Part shown: positions 59,429-64,000 of the stretch, in pieces | Layout: every line of letters begins with the position of its first letter | Numbering within the stretch: the first letter of the stretch is position 1 | Assembly (NCBI RefSeq): GCF_007860105.1 | Contig: NZ_SJPU01000002.1 | Location: 1,105,739 to 1,169,738 of the forward strand | DNA: 64,000 nucleotides | Source of the DNA: Allorhodopirellula heiligendammensis | Lineage (GTDB): Bacteria; Planctomycetota; Planctomycetia; Pirellulales; Pirellulaceae | Direction of reading: 5' to 3' | The notes under the pieces: generated by a model | Databases searched by the model: none | Told to the model about the DNA's origin: nothing | What the model saw: the letters and a program-made list of their open reading frames with translations, nothing else | Program-made: the position numbers and the translations under genes

Positions 59429-61489
59429 TCATTGTTTCGCGAACCAGTTGCGGATCTTCTCACGCTGGGCGTCCGGCAGTGGCGGTGGGACTGGGGCCGG
59501 TCGTGGGGGCTCGGGGGTTCCTTCAGAATTCGGGCTGTCTGCATCGGGTTGTTCGTCGAGTTTGGCGACGGGCGGTCGATAGCCGAGGCGGCAGAGGGCG
59601 GCATAGGATTCGGCCAGGCAGTCGAGCAGGTGGTTCGCTCCCGTGCGGATCCATTTTTGGCTTGCGCCGACGCCAGGCACGAATTCGTGAACCAGTTGCT
59701 CGTTACAGCAGTGACGTGCGAGTGTGCGGTGGCCTTTCTCGGGGCCGGCGTGCAGAGCGATCGCCCCGGGTCGATCGAGCGGGAGCGTCAGGCCGTGCTG
59801 GGCGAGCCATTTGTAGCGGTCGGCGTCCCAGTGGATTTCGAAACAGCGAGGATCTTTGAGAAACTCGACGTACCAGGATCGATCGTGAGCGATCTGGCGT
59901 ACGGCTCCGGCCTTCTTGGTTGGGCATGTATATTTCCGCTCCTGCATTTGCGTCTCGCCCCGGCCTCGGCAGGCGATGATCCATTGCTTTAGTGATTGCT
60001 TTTCGTTGGCATCACGCGTGAAATCCCAGATTGCTTTGCGTTCGTGGCCGGCGTCGGCCCAGACCTGATGAGCGCGGAGGTTGCCTCCGCCGAGGATCGG
60101 ATAACCCGCGTTGAGGTAGGGAAGTTGAGCGGTGAGGGCGGCTCTGATCGCTTCGCGGGGGCGGGCTTTGTCGGAGTGAATATCGAAGCTGCCGTAATCG
60201 ACAATGAGCAGGCGACCGTCGGCACGTGAGGCGAGTGTGAGGTACCAGCCGGTGGTGTTTCCGAGGTCGTATCCAGTTGCGACGAGTTGCACGTCGGCGG
60301 GGAGCTGGCCGCGGCCGACCTCGATACCGCGTGAGGTGATGGTGTCGCGGCTGATCTCAATGGCTCCCTCCTCGCGCGGAGGTTCGTAGATCTTGGACCA
60401 GACGAATTGATGCAGTTCCTTTTCCGCGTCGTTTCGCTCGGAGGTGTCCTCGGGGATCTGTGCGGCGAGCCATTCCTCGCTGGCGATGTCGGATGCTGAC
60501 AGCAGACAATTGACGAACGGCTTGGCGTGGTACCAGAGACGCGTGGTTTCGGGTTGAGGGCCTCTGACGCGGCCGCGTTTATCGACCGTTTGACCAGCAT
60601 GCAGGAGGATCGCATCGTGCAGCATCTTGTGCCGCTGGGCCTCGCTGATCGCTTTCTCGCATGATGGACAGATCCACGTCGCCGCATTGGCCGCTGCGAT
60701 CTCGCTGTGAGCGTCTCGCCAACCGACCAGGTGTTCGCGGCCGGGGGCGATGAATGAGCGGCAGTGCGGGCACGGGGCGACGATCTCGGACCGTGAGGAG
60801 GATTCGCGGAGCGTCCAGGGCAGTTCGTGCTGCAGCGTGAGCGTGCCTTCGATGTACTCGCGGCGTTTCTCGCGGCGATAGGATCGTTGGCGGCCGCGAA
60901 CTTGGCGCAGCGGGTTGGCTTCGACGGAGGCTCCGCCCGCGCTGCTGAATCGGGCCGCCTCGGTGAGTGCGATCGTGGGGCAGGTGAACCCTGCTTTGCC
61001 GGCATCGTCGGCACCCGCCGAAAAGATCTTGAGCATGGCTCCATTGGCCAACATGATGCTGTTGCGGACGGTACCGCCCGATGATCCGGAGCCACGGGTG
61101 GGCAATAGCTTGCGGAGGTGTGGAGAGGCCACCATCGGCGGCTTCACGTCGGCTTGCCACTTGTCGTCGGCCATGTCGGCGAAGGGCACACAGAATCCGA
61201 GCGACTCGCCGAGTTCGCAGGCGTGGTAAAGCATCGGCGAGACATAGCCGAACAGGGATTTGCCGAACTGAGTGACGGCGGTGAACACGAGCGATCGCCA
61301 CTGGGGATCGTCGACGGCGTCGAGCCAGAGCCGGATCGCGGGTTGTCGTTCGATGCGGAAACGCTCGCCAGCGTGGGGGCCGTCGGGAATGATCAGCTCG
61401 GACTCGACCCACTGGGTAAACGATCGAGGCGGTGAACTCTTGCCGTTGCGCAGGGCCTCGGCGAATGCGGTTTGTGCGATCGTGACCAT
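59429..61489 (-). CDS. Terminase large subunit (lambda gpA family)
   Basis: A 686-residue packaging ATPase/nuclease of the GpA family. An ATPase site AVTQFGKSLF is at about 71-80. The GpA-specific zinc-binding insertion has two CxxC pairs (CPHC, CPSC) near 245-290. The nuclease half begins at ATGYDLGNTTGWYLTL with an acidic residue early in the strand and ends in LARHCCNEQLVHEFV. It cuts concatemeric phage DNA and drives it into the prohead. The ATG overlaps the small-subunit stop by one base (TAATG). Confidence 0.9.
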   Translation of the reverse strand: MVTIAQTAFAEALRNGKSSPPRSFTQWVESELIIPDGPHAGERFRIERQPAIRLWLDAVDDPQWRSLVFTAVTQFGKSLFGYVSPMLYHACELGESLGFCVPFADMADDKWQADVKPPMVASPHLRKLLPTRGSGSSGGTVRNSIMLANGAMLKIFSAGADDAGKAGFTCPTIALTEAARFSSAGGASVEANPLRQVRGRQRSYRREKRREYIEGTLTLQHELPWTLRESSSRSEIVAPCPHCRSFIAPGREHLVGWRDAHSEIAAANAATWICPSCEKAISEAQRHKMLHDAILLHAGQTVDKRGRVRGPQPETTRLWYHAKPFVNCLLSASDIASEEWLAAQIPEDTSERNDAEKELHQFVWSKIYEPPREEGAIEISRDTITSRGIEVGRGQLPADVQLVATGYDLGNTTGWYLTLASRADGRLLIVDYGSFDIHSDKARPREAIRAALTAQLPYLNAGYPILGGGNLRAHQVWADAGHERKAIWDFTRDANEKQSLKQWIIACRGRGETQMQERKYTCPTKKAGAVRQIAHDRSWYVEFLKDPRCFEIHWDADRYKWLAQHGLTLPLDRPGAIALHAGPEKGHRTLARHCCNEQLVHEFVPGVGASQKWIRTGANHLLDCLAESYAALCRLGYRPPVAKLDEQPDADSPNSEGTPEPPRPAPVPPPLPDAQREKIRNWFAKQ

Positions 61490-62196
61490 TAGACTTGGAG
61501 GACACCTGATTCGCATTCGGCAGCGAGGTGTTCGATGAATTCGTTGAGGCACTTTTGAGCGTCCTCACCGCCGTCGGATCGGCGGAGTTGTTGGCCGAAT
61601 CCCTCGAGGCGAGTCGATAGCCAGCCGAGCAGGTGGCGGAGTTCGCTCCGGTCAATGGTATCGCCGCGTTCCTTGGTGACCTTGATCGCGAGACTTTCGT
61701 TGCCGCGTTGTAGCTTGGTGATTTCCTCTCGCATCTTGAGCATTTGCAGCTCGGCGTGAGTCATCTCGTCGACGTCGCCGGCCGTGATCGCCTCGGCATC
61801 GTCGGCCGCACGGATCACGCGGGCGTTGGCGGTGATCAAATCGTGATAGGACTTGATCGCCGCGAATAGATCGATTGTGGGCCCGTCGATCGGCAGGTCG
61901 TACCGGTCGGCTTGCTCGTCGATAGTGCGTTGCTGGCGGCCGGCCATTTGGCAGTAAATACCCTTGGGGATCGCGGCGAGCAGCTCGCCAGCGATCTCGT
62001 TGCGGGTTTGCTTTTGATGGGCAGTGAGATCACGCTTTTCGGCTTGCGTGAGTTTCTCGCCATCGTGCAGACGCAGGGCGGCCGTTAACGCTCGGCGTGT
62101 GCGATCGCGGCCGGTTGCCCGTGTAGTGGTGGCCTTCGCCTTGGTGGCTTTGACTGGCTTCGGCTTAGTCGCTGTCGCCGATTTTCGCTTCGCCAC
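61489..62196 (-). CDS. Terminase small subunit candidate
   Basis: From a GTG at 62196 with AGGGAGA seven bases upstream, a 235-residue DNA-binding-type protein. A Lys/Ala/Thr-rich start is followed by a helix-turn-helix-like part (IPKGIYCQMAGRQQRTIDEQADRYDLPIDGPTIDLFAAIKSYHDLI) and a coiled segment (LKMREEITKLQRGNESLAIKVTKERG). The layout, with winged helix then coiled coil, and the position one base before the large subunit match Nu1-type small terminases. Confidence 0.75.
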   Translation of the reverse strand: MAKRKSATATKPKPVKATKAKATTTRATGRDRTRRALTAALRLHDGEKLTQAEKRDLTAHQKQTRNEIAGELLAAIPKGIYCQMAGRQQRTIDEQADRYDLPIDGPTIDLFAAIKSYHDLITANARVIRAADDAEAITAGDVDEMTHAELQMLKMREEITKLQRGNESLAIKVTKERGDTIDRSELRHLLGWLSTRLEGFGQQLRRSDGGEDAQKCLNEFIEHLAAECESGVLQV

Positions 62197-62431
62197 GGTT
62201 CAATCTCCCTTGATGTCGCCACCATGGCACTGGGTCGGTGTTTTGGCCGGGTGGCCAGACGATGGGTTGAGGGGATTGGTTTTCGAGTCGCTCGATCCGT
62301 TCGTCGAGCGATCGGCAATCAAACGATTGCCAGCTTGCAATCGCAATTGCGACGATCGCAATCACGGTACTGAGGGCGTTAGCACTGGCCTGCAGTGCAG
62401 GCCAGGCGTGCGATCGAGCTTCACTACTCAT
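62165..62431 (-). CDS. Small membrane protein upstream of terminase
   Basis: From the ATG at 62431 an 88-residue protein with one hydrophobic segment at about 17-37 (LSTVIAIVAIAIASWQSF) and a polar C-terminal tail rich in Pro, Trp and Arg. The start overlaps the preceding gene and the end overlaps the terminase small subunit. It may belong to the lysis region (holin or spanin), as in lambda-like phages; the sequence does not prove this. Confidence 0.6.
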   Translation of the reverse strand: MSSEARSHAWPALQASANALSTVIAIVAIAIASWQSFDCRSLDERIERLENQSPQPIVWPPGQNTDPVPWWRHQGRLNRGEAKIGDSD

Positions 62432-62654
62432 CAGCGAGCAAACCGCGTAGATGATCGGTGGCCACGGCGACTTGCGTTTCCTCGTGCGAGTCGTTGAGAC
62501 GCCGGCGGACGCGTTTCCAATCTTTGGCTTCCATGAATTGGATGCGGCCGGTGATAGCTTTGCGAGTGAAGTAGATGCCGATACACGCAAAGAACGCTGA
62601 GAGAATCAAGCAGGCGATCACACAGAACGCTAACGCAGCAACGAAGATTATCAT
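62424..62654 (-). CDS. Small membrane protein
   Basis: From the ATG at 62654 a 76-residue protein. A long hydrophobic segment covers residues 1-28 (IIFVAALAFCVIACLILSAFFACIGIYF), followed by a charged helical tail (AKDWKRVRRRLNDSHEETQVAVATDHLRG). The ATG overlaps the stop of the preceding gene by four bases. It could be a holin or a membrane spanin-type protein. Confidence 0.65.
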   Translation of the reverse strand: MIIFVAALAFCVIACLILSAFFACIGIYFTRKAITGRIQFMEAKDWKRVRRRLNDSHEETQVAVATDHLRGLLADE

Positions 62655-63316
62655 GAGAAACTCTTGACGAGGATGGTGATGCCGACGCCGAGCCCAGCGA
62701 TCGCAACCAACGCCATCCCGCCAATCAGGATGGTGCCGATCACGGCTGCTCCGAGATAGACAGACTGCGGGATTGCGACTTCGGTGTTGACGTTGACGGT
62801 GTCGGGGATGAGGCTTGGCCGCTCGCCAGGTCGAAAGATCGGCGTGCGGGACGGCTGCGGCTGAGGTTGGTAGGGGCACGTCGGGCAGTCTGCCGTGGCG
62901 TTGCGCCCGTCTGCCGGCCGGGGATTCTGGGCTCGGTCGGCTCTGGCGGCCGCCATCAGATCAGCCGCCAATTTATCCGGATCGTACGTGGCCGGGCCGC
63001 TGGCTTTGTAGAGCACGCCGCCATCGGATCGCACGAGAGCGACCTTGGGCAGGCTCGTGATGCCGAGAGCGGACGCGTATCGGGATTGATAGAGCGGGTC
63101 GTTCACTTTGAATAGGAAGGACTTGCAACGCGCACGGATCGCAGAGAGCTGCGGGTGAGTCTCCGTGTTGGCGACCAACGTTTCGTCAGCAGTCATCGGA
63201 AACTCGGATGTGACCACGATGAGGTGATACTTCCCGGAGTCATCTGGCAATTGCTGAGCCGATGCGATGGACACAGCGATCGCGAGGATCGCGAATGCTA
63301 GGATTGCTCGGATCAT
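62651..63316 (-). CDS. Exported thioredoxin-fold-like protein with C-terminal membrane segment
   Basis: From the ATG at 63316 a 221-residue protein. It has a signal (AILAFAILAIAVSIASAQ) and a domain of about 100 residues with the pattern of a thioredoxin fold but no CxxC (VTSEFPMTADETLVANTETH...ALGITSLPKVALVRSDGGVLYKASG). A Pro/Gln-rich linker contains CPTCP, and the last 45 residues form hydrophobic segments. The role is unknown. It is coupled by ATGA overlaps to the genes on both sides. Confidence 0.65.
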   Translation of the reverse strand: MIRAILAFAILAIAVSIASAQQLPDDSGKYHLIVVTSEFPMTADETLVANTETHPQLSAIRARCKSFLFKVNDPLYQSRYASALGITSLPKVALVRSDGGVLYKASGPATYDPDKLAADLMAAARADRAQNPRPADGRNATADCPTCPYQPQPQPSRTPIFRPGERPSLIPDTVNVNTEVAIPQSVYLGAAVIGTILIGGMALVAIAGLGVGITILVKSFS

Positions 63317-63978
63317 TGGGCGCTCGCTTCGCGGATAACGGCTTGGACGGTGGCGGATCGCACGTTGATGCCCGCCTTCGATGCGTAGTTGCGGATGGTC
63401 GATTCGATCTGTTTCGGCGATGCGTTTCGCCAGCATTGTTCACACATGCACGTCAGCGAGATTCGATCATCCGTCCATAGTTCATGCCACTCCCGGCCGA
63501 CGGTTGCCCTCCCACACATCGAACAGCGAAAGATACCTTCCTTGACGTCGTCCGGCTCAAAAGGCTTCTGGATCGGCCGCTGCGGACAATTCCCGCTGGG
63601 GCACGGCGGCGTGGACGCAGTCGGCCGTGGCATTGTCGCCTGTGGCGTTGGTCGGCATTCCGACAACGGCTGCACCCACAACAGACTCTCCCCGGGATTC
63701 AGATTGAATCCTCCGGAGTACTGCGTGGACGCGTAGCTAGGCGTCGGCCGTGCCTGGGGACAGGTTGGGCAACCTCCGTTCTTGGTCTCATGCAGCGCGA
63801 CGAGATTGACGCTCGTATCATTTGCCTGAGTGGTGCTGTCGTTATGGGGCGACGAGTAGAACGTTTGACCGAGCGCGAACGGATCGCATGTAGGGCCGTC
63901 ACATTGAGGTTGCTTGCAGTCGCATCCCAAGGCTGCGACGAGCAACAGCGATGCGGTGAGTAACAGTTTCGGAATCAT
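63313..63978 (-). CDS. Cysteine-rich lipoprotein, unknown
   Basis: A 221-residue protein with a lipoprotein signal (LLLTASLLLVAALGC, Cys19). Cys/Pro/Thr-rich segments follow (CDCKQPQCDGPTCDP, GGCPTCPQARPTP, PPCPSGNCPQRP). The C-terminal 80 residues have a zinc-ribbon-like pair of CxxC motifs (CSMCG, CMCEQC). CPTCP also occurs in the next protein. The ATG is 22 bases from the window edge, and the gene is complete. It could be an envelope-modifying phage gene. Confidence 0.6.
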   Translation of the reverse strand: MIPKLLLTASLLLVAALGCDCKQPQCDGPTCDPFALGQTFYSSPHNDSTTQANDTSVNLVALHETKNGGCPTCPQARPTPSYASTQYSGGFNLNPGESLLWVQPLSECRPTPQATMPRPTASTPPCPSGNCPQRPIQKPFEPDDVKEGIFRCSMCGRATVGREWHELWTDDRISLTCMCEQCWRNASPKQIESTIRNYASKAGINVRSATVQAVIREASAQ

Positions 63979-64000
63979 TTGGTGCTCCTAAGAGTTGCGT

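Noticed and set aside
1-64000. tRNA, rRNA or tmRNA genes
   Set aside because: I looked for cloverleaf-like T-arm sequences, mainly near the repeat zone, and found none that hold up.

Overview
The window looks like chromosome from a planctomycete of the Pirellulaceae (Rhodopirellula-like). It pairs an ECF sigma factor with a long Ser/Thr kinase, has a second membrane-anchored kinase, a formylglycine-type sulfatase, a PEP-CTERM protein, a ThuA-domain protein, a secretin-N-domain protein and an EF-hand/P-domain protein, and lies in high-GC DNA with short species-type repeats. This assignment comes from gene content only; there is no rRNA or other phylogenetic marker in the window.

Left part (1-35.8 kb) is ordinary chromosome in short operons on both strands: pyrE; a kinase overlapping a DUF4432 aldose-epimerase-like gene; a cupin; an envelope-polysaccharide cluster (Wza-like export lipoprotein, an unknown lipoprotein, and a divergent WecA-like phosphoglycosyl transferase); oligoendopeptidase F; a sulfatase; the secretin-like gene followed by the EF-hand gene; PEP-CTERM and ThuA genes; an SNF2 helicase abutting an unknown gene; a LOG-family / YgfZ / ECF sigma / kinase operon; an OmpA lipoprotein; an acyltransferase; a cyclophilin; and aspS.

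Middle part (35.9-38.4 kb) is a repeat zone. It holds a stem-loop repeat of the CACGAA type, a decayed small gene, a REP-associated tyrosine transposase (RAYT) flanked by its GTAG-footed REP pairs, and a tandem array in which further REP pairs alternate with a conserved segment of about 150 bp. A strong leftward terminator at 38.36-38.40 kb marks the end of the transcription unit that follows.

Right part (38.6-64.0 kb) is about 25 kb of tailed-phage structural genes, all on the minus strand, so it reads from 64 kb to 38.6 kb: small membrane/lipoproteins (possible lysis region), terminase small and large subunits, gpW-like protein, lambda-type portal, prohead protease, a Dam-family N6-adenine methyltransferase, a major capsid protein with a long acidic N-terminal extension, head-completion and tail genes, LamG and repetitive adhesin-like genes, tape measure, tail-hub candidate and terminal genes. 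No integrase, repressor or replication genes are in the window, so this is the late module of a prophage or related element running off the right edge.

The most interesting signal is a bipartite motif, CACCAACCCGGACA, exactly 15 bases, then CAACCAT. It occurs four times, each time in one of the rare gaps between phage genes and in the same orientation. Three copies end 8-9 bases before an ATG that lacks a Shine-Dalgarno sequence, and the fourth lies 54 bases before the capsid gene. It looks like a phage-specific late promoter or activator site. A second signal is the CACGAA stem-loop family, which occurs once beside aspS and four times between phage tail genes.
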